A stretch of DNA of 33,057 bases from Spirochaetaceae bacterium (lineage in GTDB: Bacteria > Spirochaetota > Spirochaetia > SZUA-6 > Bin103): positions 1 to 33,057 of the forward strand of contig JAPPNY010000097.1 of NCBI GenBank assembly GCA_028818385.1. The letters run 5' to 3'. Positions 17,877-26,404 of this stretch are shown here, one piece after another. How positions within the stretch are numbered: position 1 is the stretch's first letter; each line of letters begins with the position of its first letter. A program made the translations under genes and the position numbers. The notes below the pieces were generated by a model that was not told where the DNA came from, did not search any database, and saw only the letters and a program-made list of their open reading frames with translations.

Positions 17877-18153
17877 TGCCCTTCGAGGAGTCCGTTGGGT
17901 GAAGTACATGCGGTCCTTCGCTGCCGCCTCGCCCGACCGCCGAATTGTGCAAGGGGTTCTTGCACGCGTCCAAACGCTCTTCCGGCACCGCGAAACCGTC
18001 CTCCTCAAGGGCGGCGACATACCCTTCAATCGCTTCCTTGATGTTGGCGATGGCTTCCTCTTTGGTCTTCCCCTGACTGATGCAACCGGACAGGCTCGGA
18101 CACTCGGCGATCCAGTAGCCAACTTCACCCGGGCAGACTACGACTTGCCTCAT
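17863..18153 (-). CDS. hicB: Orphan HicB-family antitoxin with an aberrant C-terminus
   Basis: From ATG 18153 (GAGGTG upstream) the product of 96 residues begins RQVVVCPGEVGYWIAECPSLSGC and continues GKTKEEAIANIKEAIEGYV and EEDGFAVPEERLDA, the standard HicB fold that mimics a partial RNase H and neutralises HicA. Normal proteins of this subtype end shortly after this point. Here about 30 unrelated residues follow (CKNPLHNSAVGRGG and beyond), antisense to the DNA just past the hydrolase gene, and overlapping its last codons. No HicA toxin gene (short double-stranded-RNA-binding-like protein with GSH motif) is found on either side. It is likely a stranded, 3'-truncated antitoxin. Confidence 0.8.
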   Translation of the reverse strand: MRQVVVCPGEVGYWIAECPSLSGCISQGKTKEEAIANIKEAIEGYVAALEEDGFAVPEERLDACKNPLHNSAVGRGGSEGPHVLHPTDSSKGIMSG

Positions 18154-18323
18154 CCTGTCACCTCTCGCCCAACGGTACTCGTGGCGACGATCCTGAGCCA
18201 GCCTGCACTCGCCAGCGTTCGCGTTTGAAGCCCCGGGTGGTGCGTTGCGGGGGCGTCGCGCCTTGACGAGCGCAACTGGACATCGCAACAATCTAGCCAG
18301 ATAAACTGGACAGAGGTAGAAGG

Positions 18324-18578
18324 ATGAAGGAGTGGCCGCTTCAGGATGCGAAGAACCGGTTCAGCTCGGTGGTGGATGCCGCGATCGCGGGGGACCCGCA
18401 GCGCGTGACCCGGCGCGGCAAGCCCGCTGTCGTGGTGCTGGCCGTGGCCGAGTACGAACGCCTGCGCCACCTCGAGAAGGCAAGCGCGCCCACGTTTGCG
18501 GACCTGCTGCTATCCATACCCCAGGATGACGGCGAGTTCGAACGGCTTCCTCTATCACCTCGACCAGTGGATCTTTGA
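18324..18578 (+). CDS. Phd/YefM-type antitoxin
   Basis: An 84-residue antitoxin with the Phd/YefM N-terminal DNA-binding part: PLQDAKNRFSSVVDAAIAG, then PQRVTRRGKPAVVVLAVAEYERL. The C-terminal tail (TFADLLLSIPQDDGEFERLP) is the disordered section that usually wraps the toxin. GAGGTAGAAGG precedes the ATG. Its TGA stop shares a base with the ATG of the PIN toxin, so the two are co-translated. Such antitoxins repress their own promoter; a TTGACG at 18263-18268 could be a -35 element but no matching -10 is convincing. Confidence 0.92.
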   Translation: MKEWPLQDAKNRFSSVVDAAIAGDPQRVTRRGKPAVVVLAVAEYERLRHLEKASAPTFADLLLSIPQDDGEFERLPLSPRPVDL

Positions 18579-19018
18579 TGTTTCTGATCAACACGGATGT
18601 GCTGTCCGCGCTTCGGAGGCGCGAGCGCAGTCCAGATGTCGCCCGCTGGATCTCCGGCCAAAGGCCGACAGACCTGTACCTGAGCGCGGTGTCGGTCGGG
18701 GAGATCGAGCAGGAAATTGCGCGTCAGAGGCGGCGGGACCCGCAGTTCGCGGAGACTTTGGCCGCATGGCTCGACAGCGTCCTCGCGCTGTACGGCGAGC
18801 GAGTACTCGCAGTCGACACGTCCACGGCCCGGAGATGGGGTCGCCTCTGCGCCACCCTCGGCCACGACGGCGTCGACCTTTTGATCGCCGCCACGGCGCT
18901 CGAGCATGGCTTGACTGTCGTGACACGCAACGTCCGGCATTTCGAACCGACGGGCGTTCCGGTGGTGGATCCTTCGGGACGTGCGCCGAGGAAGCGCAAC
19001 GCCGACTCGACCGCCTGA
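18578..19018 (+). CDS. vapC: VapC-type PIN-domain toxin with altered first active-site motif
   Basis: A 146-residue PIN-domain ribonuclease, partner of the Phd-type antitoxin immediately upstream. ATG 18578 is chosen over TTG 18575 because family members begin MFL or similar. The acidic residues in VGEIEQEI and GVDLLIAATALEHGLTVVTRN are present. At the N-terminus, however, the usual LDTNV motif reads INTDV: residue 5, the expected first catalytic aspartate, is asparagine, and residue 7 is aspartate instead of asparagine. The swap could weaken metal binding, or D7 could take over. The rest of the protein is intact and ends VVDPSGRAPRKRN. Confidence 0.9.
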   Translation: MFLINTDVLSALRRRERSPDVARWISGQRPTDLYLSAVSVGEIEQEIARQRRRDPQFAETLAAWLDSVLALYGERVLAVDTSTARRWGRLCATLGHDGVDLLIAATALEHGLTVVTRNVRHFEPTGVPVVDPSGRAPRKRNADSTA

Positions 19019-19034
19019 CGAACGACGATCCGGG

Positions 19035-19871
19035 CTAATCGAGGTAGTTGTCGCTCACGTAGCGCTGCTCGGGGTGGCGGCGTTGCGGGCCGATCAGGCC
19101 CAGCAGGCGCTTGTCGGCGCCGTCCAGCAACTGCTCCGGCATGCTGTGGCGGATGTAGGCGTTGTAGCGGTGGAAGCCCCAGCTCGCTCCGTACTGCGAC
19201 TGCAACAGGTAGCGCACCCGGTCGGAATCGTTGGGCGCGCCGCGGTGCCAGCACTGCGGGTCGTGCAGGTAGATGTCGCCGGCCTTGCAGTAGATGGATT
19301 CCGGCCCCCGCCCCTCGAACTCCGGCGTCCCGTTGTCCGGCGCGTTGCGGCCCGAGTAGTGGCTGCCCGGCACGTACTGCGTCGGGCCGTGCTCGATCCG
19401 CTCGATGTCGCTCAGCGCCATCTGCACGGTGAGCCAGTAGACGGGCATCAGGATGCGCGGATCGTGGCGCGGCACGTCGTCCGGGAGCGGAAAGAACAGG
19501 CCGTCGTCCACGTGCCAGTGCTCGATTGCCACGCCGCGGCCCGAGCGCAGCACGTTCGCGCCGCACTGCTGAAAGTTCTCGCCGAACAGGGTCTCCATCA
19601 GGCTGTAGATCGGCTCGCGCGCGAGGAGGTCCAGGAAGATCGGATCCAGCTCGTTGGTGTGGCGCAGCATGTGGTCGCGCTGCACGTAGCCACGGGCCAT
19701 CGCCGCCTCGTCGTCCATGTAGCGGTCGGTCGCATCGCGGAGCGCGGCGACCTCGTCGCAATCGAGCACGCCGCCGATGACGCAGTACCCGTCGCGGCGG
19801 AAGTCGGCAATGATCTGTTGCGTCCGCTCCGCGTCGAACGCCGTCCCTTCCTTGATCGCGGAGCGGCTCAT
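19035..19871 (-). CDS. Phytanoyl-CoA dioxygenase (PhyH) family protein
   Basis: Fe(II)/2-oxoglutarate-dependent oxygenase fold, 278 residues. It has the start FRRDGYCVIGGVLDCDEVAALRD (given in overlapping parts), the iron-binding pair H120 and D122 in HWHVDD, the third iron ligand H209 in QCWHRGAPN, and a 2-oxoglutarate-binding arginine at R218 or R220. GPTQYVPGSH is a further family block. Members hydroxylate many small molecules, and the substrate cannot be read here. The ATG overlaps the stop of the upstream gene (ATGA), so the two form one transcript. The pair is convergent with the toxin-antitoxin genes. Confidence 0.9.
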   Translation of the reverse strand: MSRSAIKEGTAFDAERTQQIIADFRRDGYCVIGGVLDCDEVAALRDATDRYMDDEAAMARGYVQRDHMLRHTNELDPIFLDLLAREPIYSLMETLFGENFQQCGANVLRSGRGVAIEHWHVDDGLFFPLPDDVPRHDPRILMPVYWLTVQMALSDIERIEHGPTQYVPGSHYSGRNAPDNGTPEFEGRGPESIYCKAGDIYLHDPQCWHRGAPNDSDRVRYLLQSQYGASWGFHRYNAYIRHSMPEQLLDGADKRLLGLIGPQRRHPEQRYVSDNYLD

Positions 19872-20656
19872 AGCGCCAGCACCCGGTTGTCCATCGCGTC
19901 GATCCTCCTGGTTGCCTCGTAGTAGTTGGCCGTGACCGTCCCGTCCTCGGTGACCGGCGTCGGCCGGCGGATCACCATTTCGGCGAACGACGGCCGGTTG
20001 AAGGCCGCGAACGCCAGCTCGAATGCGGACACCAGCAGCCCCCGATCACGCTCGCGCGCGAAGTCCGGCAGCAGGAGCGGGCCGGTGTCGGTCTGGAAGA
20101 CGCCGTCGCGCGGGTTGACGTTCATGGTCTTGACCGGGTGGTCGATGCAGACCCGGTAGCCGGCATCGTCGTACTGCAGGCGCGCCACCAGCGGACGCTG
20201 CGCGTAGGTGGCCTCGATGATGCGCTCGGTCGAGTCCAGCACCTCGCCTTCGGCCTCCACCACCCGGATCTCGAAGTCAGCGAACAGATCCGCGGTCAGG
20301 CCGATCTGCCGCTCCGGCTGGCGCCCGAGCGTCGGCGGCTCCAGCATCACCTCGGTCTGGTTGGTGATCCAGCTCTTCATGATGAGGATCTCCGAGTCGC
20401 TCGCCACCGGACAGAAGTCGGCGTTGGGGTGCAGCCACAGGTCGCGGTCCCGGCCCACGACCTCGCTCTTGCAGGAGGCGCCGAGCACGTAGCGCTGCGT
20501 CGCGCCGCCGGCGCCGGTGAGCGTGCAGACGCTTTCGAGCTGGATGCGCGCCGCGTTGAACCGGTAGGGCGCGGCGTGCGACCTGGTCCTCGACTGCTTG
20601 CGGTCGTCGTCGCTGGTGAAGGTCAGAAAGCTGCGCTGGAAGTCCGGAACTCGCAT
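19868..20656 (-). CDS. Protein of unknown function co-transcribed with the PhyH dioxygenase
   Basis: A 262-residue protein that I do not recognise. ATG 20656 is the first sensible start; the frame is open further upstream but runs antisense through the MATE gene and is not likely coding. It has no signal peptide and no obvious membrane segment. Blocks such as SFLTFTSDDDRKQSRTRS, VASDSEILIMKSWITNQTE, YDDAGYRVCIDHPVKTMNVN and ATRRIDAMDNRVLAL suggest a soluble beta-rich protein. The stop overlaps the PhyH start by 4 bp. Tight coupling suggests a shared pathway, such as a substrate-binding or second enzyme. It diverges from the MATE gene across about 90 bp that could hold both promoters. Confidence 0.7.
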   Translation of the reverse strand: MRVPDFQRSFLTFTSDDDRKQSRTRSHAAPYRFNAARIQLESVCTLTGAGGATQRYVLGASCKSEVVGRDRDLWLHPNADFCPVASDSEILIMKSWITNQTEVMLEPPTLGRQPERQIGLTADLFADFEIRVVEAEGEVLDSTERIIEATYAQRPLVARLQYDDAGYRVCIDHPVKTMNVNPRDGVFQTDTGPLLLPDFARERDRGLLVSAFELAFAAFNRPSFAEMVIRRPTPVTEDGTVTANYYEATRRIDAMDNRVLAL

Positions 20657-20747
20657 CGAGTGCGATCCTATGCGGGGGTTGGACCGTCGGCAACCACTCC
20701 GGCTCTGCCGCTTGCGCGGCACAGCCGGCGGACTCATAGTCCCGCCG

Positions 20748-22154
20748 ATGCGCGGCCGAGACCTGACCACGGGGACGATCCCCGCCCACACCTGGGCGCT
20801 CGCCTGGCCGGTGATGCTGTCGATCTTCTTCCAGACGCTGTACCAGGCGGTCGACGCGTTCTGGGTCAGCCAGCTTGCCGACGAGGCGCTGGCCGCCGTG
20901 AACATGTCGCAGATCGCGCTGTTCGCGTCGGTATCGCTGACGATCGGCATCACGGTGGGCTCCGGCGTGCTGATGGCGATGAGCATCGGCGCCCGCAACA
21001 TCGACGAGGCGGAGCGCATCCTGGGGCAGTCGTTCGTGCTCAACTTCATCGCCGCGGTGGTCCTGACCACGCTGGTGCTGGCGCTGCGCACGCCGATCCT
21101 GCGCGCGGTCGGCGCCACCGACGCGATCTTTCCGCTGGCCAGGGACTATCTGACCATCACCGGCTCGGCGATGGTGCTGATCTTCCTGTTCTTCGCGGCG
21201 GTGTTCGGCTTCAACTCGCAGGGCGACAACACCACCGTCACCATGCTGTTCGCGATCTCCACCGGGCTGAACATCGTGCTCGACCCGCTCTTGATCTTCG
21301 GCTGGCTGGGCTTCCCGCGGCTCGGCGTGCGCGGCGCCGCGATCGCCACCGTCATCTCGCAGGTCGTGCTGCTGGTGTCAGGGATCACGCTGCTGGCCAC
21401 GCGCGACATGATGGTCCGCTTCAGGTTCCGCCGGCTGGTGATCCGTGCCGACTCGGTGGCGCGGGTGCTGGCGATCGGCTTCCCGGCGTCGCTCACCAGC
21501 ATGATGGGCCCCCTGGCGATGGCGGTGCTGACCGCCATGGTGTCGCGCGCCTTCGGGGACCAGGGGGCGGTCGCGGTGTCGGTGAGCCTGCGGGCCGAGG
21601 TCTTCTCGTTCCTGCCGGCGATCGGCTTCGGCGTCGCCGGGCTCGCGCTGATCGGCCAGAACATGGGCGCCGGCAAACCCGAGCGGGCGCGCCGGTCGTA
21701 CCGGACCGCGCTGGTGTTCGCGCTGTCGTTCGGGACCGGGCTGGGCATCCTGGCGGTGGCCTTTGCCGGTCCGATCGCCCGCACCTTCACCGACGATCCG
21801 GTCGTGATCGGCTACGCCGTCCACTACCTGCGCAGCGTGCCGCTGTCCTACGGGGTGATGGGAGCGGGCATGGTCGTGATCATGAGCTTCCAGGGACTGC
21901 GCCGCTCGGGGCGGGGCGCGGCGATCTCTGCGCTGCGGCTGACGGTCCTGGCGCCCGCAGCGATCCTGCTGGCCGACGTGCTGGGAGCGCCGGTCGGAGT
22001 CGTCTGGCTGTCGGTGATCCTGGCGAACCTGGTCTACGCCGGGGTCGGCTACCTAGCCCTGGAGCGGCAGCTCGCCCGCCCCATGCAGCCGCACGGGCCG
22101 CCTCGCCCCCCTGATCCCGACCGGGATCCGGCCGCCGCCCGCCAGGTCGCATAG
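20748..22154 (+). CDS. MATE-family multidrug/solute exporter
   Basis: A 468-residue polytopic membrane protein of the MATE (NorM/DinF) family, exporting small molecules against sodium or proton flow. The N-terminal pattern PVMLSIFFQTLYQAVDAFWV, then GAVNMSQIAL-like and ITVGSGVLMAMSIGARN, followed by NIVLDPLLIFGWLGFPRLGV and GLALIGQNMGAGKPERAR, matches the two-bundle family with its repeated halves. About twelve hydrophobic segments are present. ATG 20748 is taken because MATE homology begins a few residues after it; the frame is open to 20598 but that part is antisense to the neighbouring gene. No clear Shine-Dalgarno sequence is seen. Substrate unknown. Confidence 0.92.
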   Translation: MRGRDLTTGTIPAHTWALAWPVMLSIFFQTLYQAVDAFWVSQLADEALAAVNMSQIALFASVSLTIGITVGSGVLMAMSIGARNIDEAERILGQSFVLNFIAAVVLTTLVLALRTPILRAVGATDAIFPLARDYLTITGSAMVLIFLFFAAVFGFNSQGDNTTVTMLFAISTGLNIVLDPLLIFGWLGFPRLGVRGAAIATVISQVVLLVSGITLLATRDMMVRFRFRRLVIRADSVARVLAIGFPASLTSMMGPLAMAVLTAMVSRAFGDQGAVAVSVSLRAEVFSFLPAIGFGVAGLALIGQNMGAGKPERARRSYRTALVFALSFGTGLGILAVAFAGPIARTFTDDPVVIGYAVHYLRSVPLSYGVMGAGMVVIMSFQGLRRSGRGAAISALRLTVLAPAAILLADVLGAPVGVVWLSVILANLVYAGVGYLALERQLARPMQPHGPPRPPDPDRDPAAARQVA

Positions 22155-22185
22155 GGTAAGCTGTCGGAGGGCTGAAGGAGAGACG

Positions 22186-23397
22186 ATGAGAAAGCGATAC
22201 ACCGTGCGCGCGGAGCGCTGCGACCACCGCGCCTCGGCGGAGGAGATCTACCGGACACTGGAGCGCATCACCGAGCCGCTGACCCGCTCCTGGGAGCGGC
22301 TCGAGCGCGCGCGCCGCATCGTCATCAAGTTCAACATGATGCACCCGAACACCGCCCGCCACCACGGCCGGCGCCAGGAACTGGTGGACGAGGAGGTGAT
22401 GCGCGCCGTGCTGCGCCTGCTGCGCGCCCGCACGAACGCGACCCTGATCGCCGCCGACACCTGCGTGCACACGCCGGCCAAGACCGTGCCCTCCGACTTC
22501 GAGTCGGCCGAGGTGCTGCGCGAGTTCGGGGTCGAGGTGGTCGACGCCTCGCAGCCGCCGCTGCGCACCTACGACGTGCCCGGCGGCGGCAACATGTTCG
22601 ACCGCTACCTGCTGACCTCCTGCATCGGCGATTCGGACGAGTTCGTGTCGGTCGCCAAGATGAAGAACCACCTGTTCATGGGCGTCACCCTGTGCATGAA
22701 GAACCTGTTCGGACTGCCGCCGCCGAACCGCCCGGAGGGGCGCGTCCGCCACTACTTCCACCACGCCATCCGGCTGTCGTACGTGCTGCCGGACCTGGCC
22801 ATGATCACCGACCCCTGCCTGAACATCGTCGACGCTCTGGTCGGCCAGCAGGGCAACGAGTGGGGCGGCCGCCCGGTGGTGCCCGACGCGCTGATCGCCG
22901 GCGACCAGACCACGGCCACCGACGCCTGCGCGGCCCACCTGATGGGCCACGACCCGGCCGGCGACTGGCCGGCGCCGCCGTTCCGCCGCGACCGCAACCA
23001 CCTGCTGGTGGCGGCCGAGCGCGGCTACGGGACCGTCGACCTGGACAAGATCGACTTCCAGACCGACCTGCAGCCGCCGCTGGCGCAGTTCGACTCGGAC
23101 GAGCAGGATCCGCCGCCGATCGTGGCCAGCATCCGCCGCACCGCCTGCGAGCAGGCGCTGTTCTACCGCGACGAGCGCGAGCGCCTGGTCGACCGCTATG
23201 CAGGAGAGATGGTGGTGCTGCGCGACCGCGAGGTGGTCTGGCACGGCACCGACCAGCCGGCATTCGAGAGCCACGGCCACTTCGCGGGCGGTGCCGATCC
23301 GGGCAGCGCCTCGTTCATGAAGGTGGCGGATCCCGAGGAGACCGAAGGAGAGGCGTTCGGCGTGTACGAGCGCCTGCTGCCCGGCCTGGTGGCATAG
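22186..23397 (+). CDS. DUF362 domain-containing protein
   Basis: A 403-residue DUF362 protein. RIVIKFNMMHPN near residue 45, DEFVSVAKMKNHLFMGVTLC near 153, MKNLFGLPP near 171, and TDPCLNIVDALV near 205 are typical blocks. The family often carries a ferredoxin-like iron-sulphur domain; no Cys-x2-Cys-x2-Cys cluster is visible, so this is the form without it. AAGGAGA lies 6 bases before ATG 22186. The next gene, an enolase-superfamily dehydratase, starts 16 bases after its stop, so they are probably one operon. The biochemical role of DUF362 proteins is largely unsettled. Confidence 0.88.
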   Translation: MRKRYTVRAERCDHRASAEEIYRTLERITEPLTRSWERLERARRIVIKFNMMHPNTARHHGRRQELVDEEVMRAVLRLLRARTNATLIAADTCVHTPAKTVPSDFESAEVLREFGVEVVDASQPPLRTYDVPGGGNMFDRYLLTSCIGDSDEFVSVAKMKNHLFMGVTLCMKNLFGLPPPNRPEGRVRHYFHHAIRLSYVLPDLAMITDPCLNIVDALVGQQGNEWGGRPVVPDALIAGDQTTATDACAAHLMGHDPAGDWPAPPFRRDRNHLLVAAERGYGTVDLDKIDFQTDLQPPLAQFDSDEQDPPPIVASIRRTACEQALFYRDERERLVDRYAGEMVVLRDREVVWHGTDQPAFESHGHFAGGADPGSASFMKVADPEETEGEAFGVYERLLPGLVA

Positions 23398-23413
23398 CCG
23401 CGGCCACGGAGGC

Positions 23414-24577
23414 ATGAGCGTGACGATCAAGGACGTGCGCGCGTTCGCGGTCGATCTGGGCCGGGGCATCAAGCGGTCCGGCCCGTACCAGCGCGGCGGC
23501 CGCCAGCCGGCGGCTCCCACCGAGCGCTACGCGCGCTATCGAGGCGCCCGCAGCAAGGCCAGTCCGGGCTGGAAGCAGTGCGCGTGCCTGGTGACGCTCG
23601 ACGACGGCACCGCCGGCCTGGGCCTCTGCGGATTCGCCGGGCCGGTCGCCTCGATCATCAACGACCACTTCCGCGGCCACCTGGTCGGCGAGCCGGTGAC
23701 CGCCACCGGGAAGCTGTACGACGTGATGGTCCGCATCAGCGCCGCCTATGGCGGAGGCGGCCTGACCGCGCACGCGATCAGCGCCGTGGACCTGGCGCTG
23801 TGGGACGCCAAGGGCAAGCGCCTGGGGGTGCCGGTGTACGCGCTGCTCGGCGGCCCGCAGCAGGAGCGGATCCCCTGCTACGCCACTGGCTTCGACCTGG
23901 AGTGGTACCGGGAGCTGGGCTTCCGCGGGTTCAAGCTGCCCAACCCGTACGGGCCGGAGGACGGCACCGAGGGCATCCGCCGGACCGAGGAGATGGTGGC
24001 CGCGGCGCGAGACACCCTCGGCCCGGACGCGGAAATCATGCTCGACTGCTGGATGGCGCTGGACGTGGAGTACACCGTGCGGCTCGGCGAGGCGCTGCGC
24101 CCGTACCGGCTGCGCTGGATCGAGGATTACCTGCTGCCGGACGACATGGCCGGCTTCGCCGAGGTGCGGCGGCGGCTGCCCGGGCAGAGCCTGGCCACCG
24201 GCGAGCACTGGTACCTGGCGCGGCCGTTCATGGAGGCCGCCGGGCGGCGGCTGGTCGACTACTTCCAGCCCGACCTGCAGTGGGCGGGCGGCATCTCCGC
24301 GTGCGTGCGCATCTGCCACATCGCGGAGGCTGCCGGCATCGCCGTCGCCCCGCACGGCGGCATGAACACCCCGTACGGCCAGCACCTGGCCATGGCCATG
24401 CCGGCGGTGACCTGGGGCGAGCGCTCCAGCGGAGTATCATCGCCCGGCGTGCCGCTGGCGGAGACCGTGGCACTTCCCGGCACCCCGGTCATCGAGGACG
24501 GCTACCTGGTCCCGCGCGACGCACCCGGCTTCGGCATCGACCTCGACGACGACTGGCTTGCGAAGGTGACGGTCTGA
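23414..24577 (+). CDS. Enolase-superfamily sugar-acid dehydratase, L-rhamnonate dehydratase-like
   Basis: A 387-residue member of the mandelate racemase/muconate lactonising group. The metal ligands are D211 (LDCWMAL), E237 (WIEDYL) and E264 (GEHWY), and the general acid/base is H314 in APHGGMN. The loop reading FKLPNPYGPEDGTEGIRR and the LDC-x-MALDVEYT stretch resemble L-rhamnonate dehydratases, which dehydrate L-rhamnonate to 2-keto-3-deoxy-L-rhamnonate. Related enzymes act on other sugar acids, so the substrate is a best guess. GGAGG lies just before ATG 23414. It follows the DUF362 gene closely and precedes sugar permeases, which supports a sugar-acid pathway. Confidence 0.85.
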   Translation: MSVTIKDVRAFAVDLGRGIKRSGPYQRGGRQPAAPTERYARYRGARSKASPGWKQCACLVTLDDGTAGLGLCGFAGPVASIINDHFRGHLVGEPVTATGKLYDVMVRISAAYGGGGLTAHAISAVDLALWDAKGKRLGVPVYALLGGPQQERIPCYATGFDLEWYRELGFRGFKLPNPYGPEDGTEGIRRTEEMVAAARDTLGPDAEIMLDCWMALDVEYTVRLGEALRPYRLRWIEDYLLPDDMAGFAEVRRRLPGQSLATGEHWYLARPFMEAAGRRLVDYFQPDLQWAGGISACVRICHIAEAAGIAVAPHGGMNTPYGQHLAMAMPAVTWGERSSGVSSPGVPLAETVALPGTPVIEDGYLVPRDAPGFGIDLDDDWLAKVTV

Positions 24578-24601
24578 CCGCCGGAGCCTGACGTATACTG
24601 C

Positions 24602-25546
24602 GTGCCGGACTCCATGCGGGGACAGAACGCCGGCGAGCAGGTCGTGCCGCACCGCCCTCTTCGGTTCGCTGCGGCACGGCGCGATGCCCTGGGCACGGCG
24701 CTGTTGTTCGCTCCGGGTTTCGTCATCTACCTGGCGTTCATGGTCCTGCCGATCATGCTCAGCCTGTACTACTCGTTTTTCGATTGGGACGGGATCCGCT
24801 CGACGATGAACTTCGTCGGGCTGAAGAACTACGTCCGCGGCCTGAACGACCGCCATTTCCACAATGCGTTGCGCATCACCTTCTTCTTCACCATCCCCGG
24901 CGCGCTGCTCGGAAACGCGCTCGGGCTGTTTCTGGCCGTGCTGGTGAATCGACCGGGACCGATGACCAACGTGTACCGCGCCGCGTTCTTCTTCCCGCTG
25001 TTGATCAGTTCGGTGGCGGTGGGTTTCATCTGGAAGGCGCTCCTCAGCTACCACGGCATCCTGGGCGGGTTGTTCGCGGCTGCCGGCATGGAGCCGATCG
25101 ACTGGCTGGGCGATCCGCAACTCGCGCCGTGGTCGGTCCTGATCGTCAATCTCTGGCGAGACACCGGGTTCGTGACGGTGATCTACCTCGCGGGTCTGCA
25201 GGCGGTGCCCGGCGACCTCTACGACGCCGCTACCATCGATGGCGCCTCGGCGTGGCAGCGGTTCAGAGCCGTGACGTTCCCCTGGCTCGCGCCGGCGCTG
25301 ACCGCCAACGTGGTGTTCCTGTTCACCGGCTACATGCGCATCTACGACCTGGTGGTCGTGCTCACCAGCGGCGGCCCCGCCGGCGCCACCGAGACCATCG
25401 CCCTGCAGATCCTCCGCGTCGGCTTCCAGCAGAACCGCATGTCGTACGGGTCCAGCCTGGCCATTTACATGCTGCTGATCGTCGGCCTGGTCTCCGTCAC
25501 GCTGGTGCTGCTGCTGCGCCGGCGCGAAGACAAGCTGGTGATGTAG
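24602..25546 (+). CDS. Carbohydrate ABC transporter permease (MalF/UgpA type)
   Basis: First membrane subunit of a CUT1-type sugar importer, 314 residues with six predicted membrane helices. The EAA cytoplasmic loop that docks the ATPase reads DAATIDGASAWQRFRAVTFP at about residues 207-226. The N-terminus ALLFAPGFVIYLAFMVLPIM is typical. GTG 24602 is used; ATG 24614 is nearly as likely, because TATACT at 24594-24599 looks like a -10 element, which would place the transcript start at about 24606. There is no good Shine-Dalgarno for either. The second permease begins directly at the base after its stop. No ATPase gene is in the window, so a shared MsmK-type ATPase elsewhere is expected. Confidence 0.93.
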   Translation: MPDSMRGQNAGEQVVPHRPLRFAAARRDALGTALLFAPGFVIYLAFMVLPIMLSLYYSFFDWDGIRSTMNFVGLKNYVRGLNDRHFHNALRITFFFTIPGALLGNALGLFLAVLVNRPGPMTNVYRAAFFFPLLISSVAVGFIWKALLSYHGILGGLFAAAGMEPIDWLGDPQLAPWSVLIVNLWRDTGFVTVIYLAGLQAVPGDLYDAATIDGASAWQRFRAVTFPWLAPALTANVVFLFTGYMRIYDLVVVLTSGGPAGATETIALQILRVGFQQNRMSYGSSLAIYMLLIVGLVSVTLVLLLRRREDKLVM

Positions 25547-26404
25547 GTGCGCGAGAACCCCACGAGGCGCGGGTTTCGCGATCTGCCGTCGGTCGCCCGG
25601 CACGGCTTCCTGCTGGTAACCGGCGGCGTCTTTCTGGTGCCCTTCTACATCGCCATCGTCAACGTGTTCAAGACGCGCGACGACATCTTTGCCAGTCCGC
25701 TGGGCATCCCGTTCGCCCGCCTGACGCTGGACAACATCGCCCGCAATCTCGATACCCCGCATTTCAACGTCGGCATAGCCTACGGGACCTCCGTCGTGAT
25801 CAGCAGCGTCACCGTGGCGCTGGTCGTGATCCTGGGATCGGCCATGTCGTACGTGCTCAGCCGCCGCCGGCACCGGTTCTTCACGCTGTCCTACCTGCTG
25901 CTGCTGGCCGGATTGATGGTGCCGGCGCAGGTGATCCTGCTGCCGCTGGTGCAGGTGCTGCGCCAGCTCCGGTTGATGTTCACGGTGCCGGGCCTGCTGC
26001 TCGCCAGCCTGGCATGGTACCTGCCGTTCGCCGTGTTCGTGTTCGCCGGTTATGTGCGCACGATCCCGATCCAGCTCGACGAGTCCGCGCGGCTCGACGG
26101 GGCCGGAGAGGTGCGTATCTTCGCGCGCATCATCTACCCGCTGGTCAGCCCGGCGATCGCCAGCGTGGTCATATTCGTCGCGCTCTGGACGTGGAACGAC
26201 TTCGTCAGCCCGCTGATCATTCTGGGCACCTCGAAGTACTACACCATCACCATCGGCGTGTACCGGGCGATCGGCCAATACGTTCAGAAGTGGGAGGACG
26301 TGTTCGCCATCCTGTTCATGGCGATCTTCCCGGTGGCGGCCTTCTACGTGTTCATGCAGCGTCACTTCGTGTCCGGGCTCACGGCGGGGACGCTCAAGGG
26401 ATGA
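25547..26404 (+). CDS. Carbohydrate ABC transporter permease (MalG/UgpE type)
   Basis: Second membrane subunit, 285 residues with six hydrophobic segments. The EAA loop is LDESARLDGAGEVRIFARI followed by YPLVSPA at about residues 181-205. It starts at GTG 25547 immediately after the TAG of the first permease, so translation is probably coupled. The C-terminus FYVFMQRHFVSGLTAGTLKG is the normal family end. Just past the stop codon the last 17 bases are repeated with one change, leaving a second out-of-frame copy of the gene end. It faces the binding-protein gene, which is read from the other strand. Confidence 0.94.
   Translation: MRENPTRRGFRDLPSVARHGFLLVTGGVFLVPFYIAIVNVFKTRDDIFASPLGIPFARLTLDNIARNLDTPHFNVGIAYGTSVVISSVTVALVVILGSAMSYVLSRRRHRFFTLSYLLLLAGLMVPAQVILLPLVQVLRQLRLMFTVPGLLLASLAWYLPFAVFVFAGYVRTIPIQLDESARLDGAGEVRIFARIIYPLVSPAIASVVIFVALWTWNDFVSPLIILGTSKYYTITIGVYRAIGQYVQKWEDVFAILFMAIFPVAAFYVFMQRHFVSGLTAGTLKG

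Noticed and set aside
18263..18307. A promoter for the Phd/VapC pair starting at TTGACG
   Set aside because: The -35 is good but no hexamer at 16-18 bp resembles a -10, so it is not listed as a feature.
20657..21118. Extension of the unknown partner gene upstream to 21118
   Set aside because: That part is antisense to the conserved first helices of the MATE gene and is Ser/Thr/Arg-rich; ATG 20656 gives a sensible soluble protein.
24437..26365. A 642-residue minus-strand frame under the dehydratase and permeases
   Set aside because: It is dominated by Arg, Gln, His and Asp and mirrors the codon bias of the genes opposite; no motif was seen.
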